Source of the DNA: Puniceicoccaceae bacterium
GTDB lineage: Bacteria > Verrucomicrobiota > Verrucomicrobiia > Opitutales > Coraliomargaritaceae
NCBI GenBank assembly: GCA_902587165.1
Contig: CACIKF010000001.1
Coordinates: 124,001-188,000, forward strand
DNA: 64,000 nucleotides
Reading direction: 5' to 3'
Positions 34,119 to 42,928 of this stretch are shown piece after piece. Under the pieces are notes generated by a model, which was not told where the DNA came from, did no database searches, and saw only the letters and a list, made by a program, of their open reading frames with translations. The position numbers and the translations under genes are program-made. How positions within the stretch are numbered: position 1 is the first letter of the stretch; every line of letters begins with the position of its first letter.

Positions 34119-35630
34119 CTATTTTTTCTTTTGCCCTTTGGAGGCATTCTGTGGGATGACATTACCCTTATGGTCAAGCCTGCTAGAGGTTTTAAATTGC
34201 CAGCTATCCAGATCAAAATCCGGATTGATCACAGGCATTTGCGCGCCGGTTTCCTCGAGCCAAGCATGTAGCTTAGATTTGAGTTCTGCGGTCTTTTCGG
34301 GCATCGCATCAGCCAGATTTTTTTGCTCGGAAATGTCCTTATTAATTCGATACAGCTCATAACGTTCGCCAGGGATCACTGTTTTATAATCACTCTCGTG
34401 CAGGTAATCGCCGTGGAAATAAATCAGTTTATAGTCGTCAGTGCGAATCAGGCTGCTCGGAGTTTTATTATAATGCGGGATATAGAGCGGGGTGTGCATA
34501 TAAATCGCATCGCGATCAAATCCACCGCGCCCATCCATGAGGGACAGGAAACTGGCTCCGTCCAAATAGTGTGAACCGGCATCACCACCTGCGATTTCCA
34601 TAAAGGTCGGATACAGATCAATAATATGAACTGGCTTATCAATCACTTGACCCGCCGCCACTTTACTCGGCCAATGCACAATCAGCGGTACACGAATACC
34701 GCCTTCATATTCAGAACCCTTACCGCGACGTAGTGGTGCCATATCCCAAAGTCGTTCTAGCCCTCCATTATCTGACATGAAGATCACAATCGTCTCGCGC
34801 TCTAGCTGCAACTCTTCGATGCCCTCCATCAAATAGCCGATGCTTTCATCTACATAATCGATCATTGCGAGGAAATCTGCGCAATGGCGCTCACTTATTT
34901 TAGGCTGCTTACTCAGGGCACGCGCATATCCCTTATCCATGTATTTCTGCACTAGGCGTTCAGGTGCTTCAACTCTGGTATGCACCGTATGGTGGGCAAG
35001 GTATGCAAACGCTGGTTGATCACGGTGCGTATCCAAATAATGCAAGGCGGCATTCGTCATTTTCATCACCCCCTTCGCATCATCCTCAAGCTTAAAGTCC
35101 GGGCTGCTTTTCATCTCTTCCCAGCCCCACTGTGCAAGGTAGTCTCGCCCCAACTCTTTCCGTTGGGGGCCTATCTCTGCAAGATCGACGTGCCATTTAC
35201 CCACTTGACCGACGTGGTAGCCGGCCTGCTTGAGCATGCGGCCGACATTGAACAAATTCTTGTCCATACTGCGATTGGACTCTGGTTGAATCATGCGCGC
35301 ATAGGGCATGCAGTGCTTTTCCATGATAACCGCGGTATGGTTCGTGCGGGCAGCATATTGTCCGGTCATGAAGGCAAATCGAGTGGGTGAACACTGCGCC
35401 ATAGCATAGGCCGCGTCAAACTGGGCGCCTCCCCTTGCCAGCTTATCGATGTGCGGCGTTTTCACTAGTTTGTTGCCATAGCTTGCGGTTCCGTTCCAAC
35501 CTAGGTCATCGATGAGCACAAATACAATATTGGGGCGGTCCGACTGGCTCTCAGGTTTGGCTGCTGTGACTAAAGTGGACGAAGCTAGGGTCAGCGTCAC
35601 TAGGGCAGCAATTAATTCGGGTGTCTTCAT
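34119..35630 (-). CDS. exported type I sulfatase (CSPTR)
   Basis: 503 residues with a signal peptide (IAALVTLTLASSTLVTAA). The formylglycine site is C-S-P-T-R (Cys80), followed by FAFMTGQYAARTNH. I-D-D-L-G, G-K-W-H-V, L-A-H-H-T-V-H-T and M-S-D-N-G-G complete the active site, and K-G-S-E-Y-E-G-G is present. The region IMEKHCMPYARMIQPESNR after the active site is an insertion not seen in the neighbouring sulfatases. It probably acts on exported glycan. It lies 48 bases after the sulfatase at 35679 and 91 bases before the esterase start. Confidence 0.92.
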   Translation of the reverse strand: MKTPELIAALVTLTLASSTLVTAAKPESQSDRPNIVFVLIDDLGWNGTASYGNKLVKTPHIDKLARGGAQFDAAYAMAQCSPTRFAFMTGQYAARTNHTAVIMEKHCMPYARMIQPESNRSMDKNLFNVGRMLKQAGYHVGQVGKWHVDLAEIGPQRKELGRDYLAQWGWEEMKSSPDFKLEDDAKGVMKMTNAALHYLDTHRDQPAFAYLAHHTVHTRVEAPERLVQKYMDKGYARALSKQPKISERHCADFLAMIDYVDESIGYLMEGIEELQLERETIVIFMSDNGGLERLWDMAPLRRGKGSEYEGGIRVPLIVHWPSKVAAGQVIDKPVHIIDLYPTFMEIAGGDAGSHYLDGASFLSLMDGRGGFDRDAIYMHTPLYIPHYNKTPSSLIRTDDYKLIYFHGDYLHESDYKTVIPGERYELYRINKDISEQKNLADAMPEKTAELKSKLHAWLEETGAQMPVINPDFDLDSWQFKTSSRLDHKGNVIPQNASKGQKKK

Positions 35631-35678
35631 GAAGTTTTATTGTCTAAAGTTTGGATAATGACCCCCGGAGCTTTATTT

Positions 35679-37271
35679 TTAGTTTTTATTTTCCGTTTTC
35701 TTCTGACCCGAGTTTGCGGCTCTTTTAGCCGCTTCGACATCGGCGTAATCCGCACCTGTGCACTCGGTATACCAAGCGTTCCATTGCTTGAGTAAATCCT
35801 GAGCGAGCTCCGGATACTGGGCTATCAGGTTGGAAGTCTCCGTGCGGTCTTTGGACAAATCATAGAGCTCCCATTTCTTACTTCGAACCAGCTTCATCGC
35901 GCCATCCTGAATCGCAGCCCCTGAGCCATATTCATAAAACAACGGTGCCTTTCGATTGAGTGGTTGACCAGTGAAGGTCGGCACCAGAGTGACGCCATCT
36001 GGACGGTTGACCGCAACGCTTTTCGCCTCTCCCGGGTAGTTCGCACCCGCGAGATCCATGACAGTCGACATGATGTCGATGAAATGGCAGTTCTCGCGAT
36101 TGAACACATTCTTTTCTGAGATCCCCTTGGGCCAATGCGCAATCAAGGGGGTCGTCGTGCCCCCTTCGTAAGATTTCAACTTATAAAAACGGAAGGGGGT
36201 ATTGGAAACGTTCGCCCATGACAGACCCGTACACTCATAGCTATTGACGCCCCCAAACACACCCGAGCGATCTCCGCCCGCAGGTTTGTCGGTGCTCGCG
36301 CAGGCGCCATTATCGGACGCAAACAGGATGAGCGTGTTGTCATAGTCACCCGTGCTTTTTAGATACGAAATGATACGGCCAACATTCTGATCAATGCAGT
36401 CAATCATCCCCGCATAGATCTGCATGCGCAGAATTTCTTTTTCCCGTTCAGTGGCGGCTAAATCCGACCAAGGAGTGGTCTGTTTAGCCTTGGACAATGG
36501 AGCACTCGCGGCATCAAACATGCCCATTTCTAATTGACGCTGATAGCGCGCATCGCGAATCACATCATAGCCAGCGTCGTAAACCCCATCGTATTTAGCA
36601 ATATCCTCTGGTTTTGCATGCAGCGGATAGTGCGGTGCGGTGTAAGCAAGATAGAGGAAAAAGGGCTTCTCCTCCCCCTCATATTCTTTCAACCAATCCA
36701 AAGCAGCGTCAGTCATCGCATCCGTCGAATACCAAGACGTATCCTCGGGGACGAAACCTTTGACCTCCTCGTCGTTAATCATCCATTTACCTTTACCCGC
36801 ACCAGCGGGAATGCCCTCGCCCGGACGAGCTTTGTCACCAGGATTCCAGTGATTACTCGCTCCACCAAGCAGACCATAATAACGGTCGAATCCACGAGTG
36901 ATTGGATTTGTACTCCCATGGCGTTTGCCCGACCACAGGGTCCGATAACCGACCGGGCGAAGCACCTCGCCGAAGGTAGCCGCGTTGATCAATTCACGGT
37001 TAGTCCTTTGAAAATAGAGCCCCGTTACCAATGACGACCGTGAAGGATAGCACTTAGAGGTATTGTGGGCGGCAGTGTAGCGGATGCCTGATTCGGCTAG
37101 GCTGTCTAAGTTCGGCGTCTGAATCTCGCCACCATAGCACCCCAGATCAGAGTAGCCCATATCGTCGACCAGAATCATGATGATATTTGGTCTGCTCTGG
37201 GCAGTCGCCTGCATTAAAGGTAACAGGCAACAGGCCAGCAAGCTAGATAATATAATTTTGGGTTCTAACAT
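35679..37271 (-). CDS. exported AtsA-like sulfatase (CYPSR)
   Basis: 530 residues with a signal peptide (IILSSLLACCLLPLMQATA). The formylglycine site is C-Y-P-S-R (Cys74), followed by SSLVTGLYFQRTN. VDDMGYSDLGCYGGEI, Y-T-A-P-H and S-D-N-G-A match the AtsA-like group. In the usual G-K-W-H position it reads S-G-K-R-H-G, so Lys and His are kept and Trp is lost. It is paralogous to the 31581 and 17202 genes. It is followed downstream by the CSPTR sulfatase, and preceded by the GntR/LacI-type regulator with a hairpin between. Confidence 0.92.
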   Translation of the reverse strand: MLEPKIILSSLLACCLLPLMQATAQSRPNIIMILVDDMGYSDLGCYGGEIQTPNLDSLAESGIRYTAAHNTSKCYPSRSSLVTGLYFQRTNRELINAATFGEVLRPVGYRTLWSGKRHGSTNPITRGFDRYYGLLGGASNHWNPGDKARPGEGIPAGAGKGKWMINDEEVKGFVPEDTSWYSTDAMTDAALDWLKEYEGEEKPFFLYLAYTAPHYPLHAKPEDIAKYDGVYDAGYDVIRDARYQRQLEMGMFDAASAPLSKAKQTTPWSDLAATEREKEILRMQIYAGMIDCIDQNVGRIISYLKSTGDYDNTLILFASDNGACASTDKPAGGDRSGVFGGVNSYECTGLSWANVSNTPFRFYKLKSYEGGTTTPLIAHWPKGISEKNVFNRENCHFIDIMSTVMDLAGANYPGEAKSVAVNRPDGVTLVPTFTGQPLNRKAPLFYEYGSGAAIQDGAMKLVRSKKWELYDLSKDRTETSNLIAQYPELAQDLLKQWNAWYTECTGADYADVEAAKRAANSGQKKTENKN

Positions 37272-37318
37272 TCTGAATAGATTAACGGGTATACAAGGAT
37301 ACGCGTTAGAGCATGAAC

Positions 37319-37339
37319 AAGACAGTCGATGACTGTCTT
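37319..37339. terminator. perfect 9-bp hairpin after the GntR-type regulator gene
   Basis: AAGACAGTC and GACTGTCTT (9-bp arms, 3-base loop GAT), 12 bases past the regulator's stop codon and 48 bases before the sulfatase start at 37271. It could terminate the regulator transcript. The T run on the - strand side is weak, so a regulator-binding palindrome is an alternative. Confidence 0.45.
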
Positions 37340-37350
37340 AAATTTCAACA

Positions 37351-38451
37351 TCACTCAACGCTAAACATCTTAATCTCAGCAGGGATTTTTTTTATAATCC
37401 CCTCTGTCGACGGATGCTCTGCTAAAAGCACCTGCACAGCTTCTCGCCCGATGGATTCGATGGGCTGGACCACGGAGTAACAAATCATTGGGTTTCGATC
37501 TTGGTCATCGGAGTCGAAGGTCGCGATCGGGAGTCGAATCAATTTCTCCATCTGCGGAGACGGAAACTCATTATAAAATGCATGCACACCCTTGATCATA
37601 TGACTATCCGTCACAAATAACGCATCCGCATCCAGCCGTCGTGCTGCATAAATGCCCGCGCATTCGCCACCCGCTTCATCAACATATAGATCGCTACCCG
37701 GCGAAACAACATAGCGCTCGTCGACTGCAATACCATGTGCCTCCAAGGCCGCCTGGTAGCCTTTATAGCGCAATTGGCGGGCTGTAGTCGTCAAAGCCAT
37801 ACTCAGGAATGCAATCCGTTTAAAACCGTCATTAATAAGATTTTCGGTGAGATCAAAACCAGCCTTGAAGTTATCCACATCCACTCTGTGCTTATGGTCT
37901 CCCTCTTTGATGCTGGAATCCACCCAAACACTCGGACAGCCAATTTTCTCGAGAAATTTGCTCAAGCGCTCGTGAGTTGCGACGTAGGGATCAATCACAA
38001 TCACGCCTTCGCACTTAACGGCATTATACAGATTCAGAATTCGATTGAAATCTTCCTCTTTCGCCTCAGTCGCATGGAAGGCGACATTCACCGTGGTCGC
38101 ACCATTAATTAGAGCCTCCCCGTGCACTGCATACAACAAGCGGGAATAATACCAATTCGCACTGCGCCTCCATTCCGGCCAAGGTGAGATGACTAGTATC
38201 AGACGGGTATCACTTGAAGGCGGCTTCCGCTCGATGGTGGTGCCATACCCTGCACGACGACTGACATAGCCTTCATTCTTCAACCAAGCCAGCGCCTTCG
38301 AAACCGTCAGTCTATTGAGTCCTAATTGCTTGGAAATCTCCAACTCTGTCGGCAGCAAATCCCCAACTTTCCGATCTTCATCACAAATCATCTCCCACAA
38401 ATACTTATAGGCGATGTCTTCTTTATTAATCTTCTTACACGACCTATTCAT
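37351..38451 (-). CDS. GntR-type regulator with LacI-type sugar-sensing domain
   Basis: 366 residues. The first about 75 residues are a GntR winged helix: LLPTELEISKQLGLNRLTVS followed by KALAWLKNEGYVSRRAGYG. The rest is a periplasmic-binding-protein-like sensor as in LacI/AraR (GVIVIDPYVATHERL, RIAFLSMALTTTARQLRYKG, DALFVTDSHMIKG). AraR in Bacillus has the same chimaera and responds to arabinose (family knowledge). It probably represses part of this locus until a sugar or its phosphate binds. It is convergent with nothing, lying between two sulfatase genes on the same strand. Confidence 0.88.
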   Translation of the reverse strand: MNRSCKKINKEDIAYKYLWEMICDEDRKVGDLLPTELEISKQLGLNRLTVSKALAWLKNEGYVSRRAGYGTTIERKPPSSDTRLILVISPWPEWRRSANWYYSRLLYAVHGEALINGATTVNVAFHATEAKEEDFNRILNLYNAVKCEGVIVIDPYVATHERLSKFLEKIGCPSVWVDSSIKEGDHKHRVDVDNFKAGFDLTENLINDGFKRIAFLSMALTTTARQLRYKGYQAALEAHGIAVDERYVVSPGSDLYVDEAGGECAGIYAARRLDADALFVTDSHMIKGVHAFYNEFPSPQMEKLIRLPIATFDSDDQDRNPMICYSVVQPIESIGREAVQVLLAEHPSTEGIIKKIPAEIKMFSVE

Positions 38452-38481
38452 TTCAGCTCAAATTTTTATATTCTAAACGAA

Positions 38482-40014
38482 TTACTCCGAAGTCTCCGAA
38501 AACTCACCAAAAGGTCGACCAATGACCTGCACATAATCAGACAAATGCGCCTGCATCACTTTTAATACTTTTTCATACTCTGGATTCTGCGCCAAATTTT
38601 TGATTTCCCGCGGATCCTTTCGCAGATCGAAAAGCTGATCGGGGTCGACGATCCCGCCGATATTATCACGCGGTTGTCCAAATGGATTCTTCTCCCACAG
38701 AAGGTCAAAGGACCCTTGTGCCAAATGCTCCTTAATTCCACCACTTTTTGGCGGCACAAAACCACGGTCCAAGGCGTCCTGATTATAACGGATCGCAATA
38801 TATTTGTAGTCTTTAGTAATGATTCCCTTAGCAAAGCCACTCTCTGTTAGAATTGCCGACTTCAAGATATCTTTCTCGCCGCGCCACACAGGCGCAATGC
38901 TCAAGCCATCCAACTGCAGTCCCTCAAGCGGTTCAGTCTCGGCGAGATCCAAAAAGGTGGCCGCCATATCCGTCACATCAATCAAGGTGTCATTCTGCGT
39001 ATTCGGATTGATGGCTGCCGGCCAACGGGCAATAAATGGAATGTTCGCACCGCGCTCATAGGGCGACGCCTTGCCAGCATTCTGCTGATCAGATAAGAAG
39101 ATAATTAAGGTATTATCCAACTCACCTTCGGCTTCCAACTTATCAAGAATCACACCAATCCCACCATCCATCCACAGGACCATCTCTTTGACCACATTGC
39201 GCCACTTTGCATTAGCATCAATATATTTGGAACGTTCAGGCATCAGGCCTAGGTGCTTTTCAGTATAACCTTCAGGCGTATGTCGTATATTGCCCGAATC
39301 AATCGGCTCATGAGGGCCATGTGTCGTGGTGAATGCTGTCCACAAGAAAAAGGGTTTACCTTCGGGAACTTGATCGAGGAAATCCAAAGCCCCCTTTACC
39401 GTATACTCAATATTATGGTGCTCTAATGCCTTGGGAAAATGATCCAGATTACCCTCAGTTATATACTCCGCATAATCGAAACCATAGTTGTCTAAACGGA
39501 CACGTAACTCATCCTGAATTACTTTGAGATCGGCAACGACCTGTGGGTCCCTCGGATTTGCATCTTTAGGAATCTTTTTCCACATTTCTTTAAGGTTAAG
39601 ATCATTATGCCACTTGCCAGTCGCTCCAGTGTAATAGCCGGACTGACGCAATGCTTGGACGACCGTCCGCTCATCCGGTCGAAACGCAGCTCCGTTGCGG
39701 ATCGAAGGCTGCCTCGTCAAGGGCCCGAATATAGAATTCGTGCTACGGCTGGCATATAATCCCGTCAGACAACTATAGCGTGTCGGCACACAGAGCGTCG
39801 CCGTAGAATAGGCTCGAGTATGTAAAATGCCCTCCGCTGCAATGCGATCAATATGAGGGGTGGCATACTTTGAACCATAGGAACCGATACTATCCATGTT
39901 CTGATCATCACTAATCAATACGAGGATATTAGGCCGCGAGTCCTTCGCGACTGCCCCCAGCACGAGGAGCACAAGCCCTGCGATCGTCAAAATCTGTATT
40001 TTCATTTGGTTCAT
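38482..40014 (-). CDS. exported type I sulfatase (CVPTR)
   Basis: 510 residues from the ATG at 40014; an ATG 9 bases downstream would give the same signal peptide (IQILTIAGLVLLVLGAVA). The formylglycine site is C-V-P-T-R (Cys75), followed by YSCLTGLYASRSTN. S-D-D-Q-N, G-K-W-H-N and T-T-H-G-P-H-E-P are present. Where S-D-N-G-G is usual it has L-S-D-Q-Q-N, so Gln replaces the Asn metal ligand. The end, RPFGEFSE, resembles that of the 52612 sulfatase (TFGEFGS), suggesting the two share a subfamily. It precedes the regulator gene by 30 bases. Confidence 0.9.
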   Translation of the reverse strand: MNQMKIQILTIAGLVLLVLGAVAKDSRPNILVLISDDQNMDSIGSYGSKYATPHIDRIAAEGILHTRAYSTATLCVPTRYSCLTGLYASRSTNSIFGPLTRQPSIRNGAAFRPDERTVVQALRQSGYYTGATGKWHNDLNLKEMWKKIPKDANPRDPQVVADLKVIQDELRVRLDNYGFDYAEYITEGNLDHFPKALEHHNIEYTVKGALDFLDQVPEGKPFFLWTAFTTTHGPHEPIDSGNIRHTPEGYTEKHLGLMPERSKYIDANAKWRNVVKEMVLWMDGGIGVILDKLEAEGELDNTLIIFLSDQQNAGKASPYERGANIPFIARWPAAINPNTQNDTLIDVTDMAATFLDLAETEPLEGLQLDGLSIAPVWRGEKDILKSAILTESGFAKGIITKDYKYIAIRYNQDALDRGFVPPKSGGIKEHLAQGSFDLLWEKNPFGQPRDNIGGIVDPDQLFDLRKDPREIKNLAQNPEYEKVLKVMQAHLSDYVQVIGRPFGEFSETSE

Positions 40015-40093
40015 TGTAAAAAGATTAAATAGTGCTGGCACTTTGCTTGAGCCGCCGGCCTTGATAGATACTCAATCGCGGAAGCGACTCAGA

Positions 40094-41047
40094 CTAGAGC
40101 CCCTTAAGGCAAGCGTGAACAGTCTCACTCAAGGAACCAGTCGCGAGACAGATCGCGTAATCACAAGCACCGTAATAGAGGCGGATCTGATCCTTCTCAT
40201 GATCGGCAATTGCGCCACAAGGGAAGATCGTATTATCGCAATTACCATGCTGTTCCCAAGGCTCCTCAGGCATCATTAGGTAGCTATTTGTCTTGCCGAT
40301 CACCTTCCATGGTTCGTCAAGATCCAGTAACATAGCACCGATATAGTAGTACGTGCCACCTGCAGGCGTAAACACCCCGTGGATGATATCGAGCCAGCCA
40401 TGCTCAGTTTGGATAGGCGGAGTCGGTCCAATTTTCTGAACGTTCCAGAAACGATATCCCGCAGCCAAGACCGGTTTAAATTCACCCCAGTGTACGAGGT
40501 CTGGCGACGAGCTGATCCAAATATCACCATCGCCACCATCGCCGCCGCCTGGGCGGTCCAGCTTGTAGTATTTACCATTGATCTTTTCAGGAAACAACGA
40601 GGCCCCGCGATTCTTCGGTTGCGTGATCGTTTCAATACGCTCGTAGCTCTTAAAGTCCTTCGTACGACCAAGCATACCAATCGGCGAATCGAAACCCTGC
40701 ACCATCACTGGAGTGACGATGTAATACCAATCGTCAATTTTAGTGACACGGTTGTCGATGAAGTGGTGGTAGCGATCCCAAGGCTCACCAAGCGCTTGCG
40801 TGTCGATGAAGTTCTCCTCAGACAGTTCGAAATTGATACCGTCCTTGGAACGAGCCACACGGGTCTGGCCGACATCGCGACCAAAGCCCTTCGTTGCCGC
40901 GTGCTCCACGACAGAAACAAGTAGAATCGTTTCGTCGCCGCATTGAACTGGCGCCGGATTATAAATCTGAGCTTTACCCGGAAAATCCTTAACATGTAGC
41001 AGTGGACCACCTTCGTGGCGCTTGAATATCTTTGTAGCGTCTTTCAT
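40094..41047 (-). CDS. GH130-like glycosidase/phosphorylase
   Basis: 317 residues, no signal peptide, so cytosolic. It has the five-bladed propeller motifs of GH130: IYNPAPVQCGDETILLV, DNRVTKIDDWYYIV, NRGASLFPEKINGKYYKLDR, DIWISSSPDLVHWGE, and C-D-N-T-I-F-P-C-G-A near the end with IRLYYGACDYAICLATG. GH130 enzymes cleave beta-mannosides by phosphorolysis or hydrolysis; which one cannot be told by eye. It would act on imported oligosaccharides. It lies 13 bases downstream of the sulfatase at 41060, and 80 bases upstream of the next. Confidence 0.85.
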   Translation of the reverse strand: MKDATKIFKRHEGGPLLHVKDFPGKAQIYNPAPVQCGDETILLVSVVEHAATKGFGRDVGQTRVARSKDGINFELSEENFIDTQALGEPWDRYHHFIDNRVTKIDDWYYIVTPVMVQGFDSPIGMLGRTKDFKSYERIETITQPKNRGASLFPEKINGKYYKLDRPGGGDGGDGDIWISSSPDLVHWGEFKPVLAAGYRFWNVQKIGPTPPIQTEHGWLDIIHGVFTPAGGTYYYIGAMLLDLDEPWKVIGKTNSYLMMPEEPWEQHGNCDNTIFPCGAIADHEKDQIRLYYGACDYAICLATGSLSETVHACLKGL

Positions 41048-41059
41048 ATAGTTGATTGA

Positions 41060-42904
41060 TTAGTTAGTTTTCTTTAAACTGAGACTATACAGCCCCATTT
41101 TCCCGACCCCCTTAAGGTCGGCAGTTTCCAAAAGTGTGAATGCAAAAGTCTGCTCGCCGGCGTCTAAGCGCACGCGGCCCATGGGATGAAATTTCTTGCC
41201 CTGAACGAGATCGACTTCGTTGCCAGATGCACCCGCATCAAAACGAATACGTGTTTCCGCAGGTACCCCAAGCGCTCGTAAAGTCACGGCATACTCGCCG
41301 GCTTCAAGCACATCCACCTTCAGCTCCTGCATGGCATTGAGCTCATGAAAATACGTGTTCGCCCAAGTCACCGAATTCTTTCCCTTCACGCGATAGATGC
41401 ACTCCATCTCGATGTATCCCTCACGCCCATCAGTCACATTAAGTTCCTGAACCGGATCCGAGAATGCATGCGGATCACTGAGTATCTCATCAAAGGCTGC
41501 GTAATAGAGCTTCTGCATCGCCGCAAACTTTTCGGGCATTTGATTCTGCAAGTCAGCCCTCTGCTGTGGATCTTCGATGATATTATAGAGCGACCAGTTC
41601 CCCTCATCATTAACAACCACATAGTCCCCGGAATAAAAGCAGCTACTACGCTGATCAAGCGGCAAGGTGTATTCAGTAAACCTATACGACCAATTATCTT
41701 TGTTTCGATGTGATTGGGGCTTTCCTGCTTCTGAAGTAAAGTAGTCTTGCGCCTTCCACTCGTCCTGACCTTCGAGTAGGCTAGCTAGACTTTGTCCATC
41801 AAGATCAGGAACATAAGGTGGACGTATGCCCCCGGCCCACTCAACCAAGGTAGGATAAATATCCATGACTAAAGTGCGTTGCTCCGTGACCACTCGCGGA
41901 GAGTATTTGGCAGGACAATAGACCAAGAGTCGATTTCGCACCGCGCACTCCCAGCCAGTTGCTTTCTTCTCACGGAATCCACTCGGGTTGCGACGCGCCC
42001 ACTCCTCCTCATTCAGCGAATAATACTCGCCAGTCTGTCTAAACCAACCGTCCGCTTGCTGCTCCAGGATACGTGTCGTCGGCGTCGGACCATTATCCCC
42101 CAAGAAAAGCACGATCGTATTTTCTGCAATTTGATTCGCCTCCAGCGTATCCAACACGCGCCCAAGCTGCTCATCAAGCTGTTGCATCATTCCCATAAAC
42201 ATCGCATACTCCGGACCGATCCCTTGATCGATATACTTCTGCTGATATTCCTGCGGGCATAACCACGGCTCGTGCGGTTGCGCATAGGCCAGATACAAAA
42301 AGAAAGGCGCCCCCTTATTCGATTCAATAAACCCAATCGCCTTATCCGTGACACGCTCCACTTGCCAACCTTCTTCAATCCCTGCATAGCGACCATTGTG
42401 AAAGAAAGGTGCATTGAAGTGAGTATAGCGCCCATAACTGCGCACTTCTTTTTGCACGATTGGCCATGCCTCATCAAAGCCACGGCGCGACGGAAGCTCC
42501 GCATCAGACAAGCCAAGATTCCACTTCCCGACCATGCCCGTGGCATAGCCGGCATCCTGCATCGCCTCGCCGAGTAAATACTCATCCATATGAGGACCCT
42601 CGGCACCAAAGCCAACGGCGGCGGTTCCTGTTTTTAAATAGTTACGCCCCGTCATCAAAGCCGAGCGTGTCGGCGCGCAGGCCGGCGCGGTATAGAAGCG
42701 GTCAAAGCGCACGCCTTTCATCGCCATCCTGTCCATGTTCGGCGTTTCAATCGGCGCCTGACGAAATCCATAATCATCATAACCTTGGTCATCGGTCATG
42801 ATCAAAATGATATTCGGCTTCGACTCCGAAGCCTCCGCAACAACGCTTGCAGTCAACAAACAGGCAAGCAAAGCGAGCCCAGAAGTTGTTTTTAATCCGT
42901 TCAT
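41060..42904 (-). CDS. exported sulfatase with extra C-terminal beta domain (CAPTR)
   Basis: 614 residues from the ATG at 42904, preceded by GGAG; an upstream in-frame start at 42928 abuts the previous stop and is less likely. A signal peptide (LALLACLLTASVVA) leads to T-D-D-Q-G. The formylglycine site is C-A-P-T-R (Cys76), followed by SALMTGRNYL. The Lys motif reads G-K-W-N-L-G, with Asn in place of His. L-G-D-N-G is present. About 120 residues follow the normal end (GYIEMECIYRVKG onward), a beta-rich domain that may bind carbohydrate. It is therefore a two-domain enzyme. It is the only sulfatase in the window with such an addition. Confidence 0.9.
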   Translation of the reverse strand: MNGLKTTSGLALLACLLTASVVAEASESKPNIILIMTDDQGYDDYGFRQAPIETPNMDRMAMKGVRFDRFYTAPACAPTRSALMTGRNYLKTGTAAVGFGAEGPHMDEYLLGEAMQDAGYATGMVGKWNLGLSDAELPSRRGFDEAWPIVQKEVRSYGRYTHFNAPFFHNGRYAGIEEGWQVERVTDKAIGFIESNKGAPFFLYLAYAQPHEPWLCPQEYQQKYIDQGIGPEYAMFMGMMQQLDEQLGRVLDTLEANQIAENTIVLFLGDNGPTPTTRILEQQADGWFRQTGEYYSLNEEEWARRNPSGFREKKATGWECAVRNRLLVYCPAKYSPRVVTEQRTLVMDIYPTLVEWAGGIRPPYVPDLDGQSLASLLEGQDEWKAQDYFTSEAGKPQSHRNKDNWSYRFTEYTLPLDQRSSCFYSGDYVVVNDEGNWSLYNIIEDPQQRADLQNQMPEKFAAMQKLYYAAFDEILSDPHAFSDPVQELNVTDGREGYIEMECIYRVKGKNSVTWANTYFHELNAMQELKVDVLEAGEYAVTLRALGVPAETRIRFDAGASGNEVDLVQGKKFHPMGRVRLDAGEQTFAFTLLETADLKGVGKMGLYSLSLKKTN

Positions 42905-42928
42905 AGCGTTATAAGTCTCCAATGGCAT

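Noticed and set aside
34028-34216. N-terminal extension of the esterase upstream of 34027
   Set aside because: It overlaps the end of the preceding sulfatase and lacks a signal peptide; the ATG at 34027 gives one.
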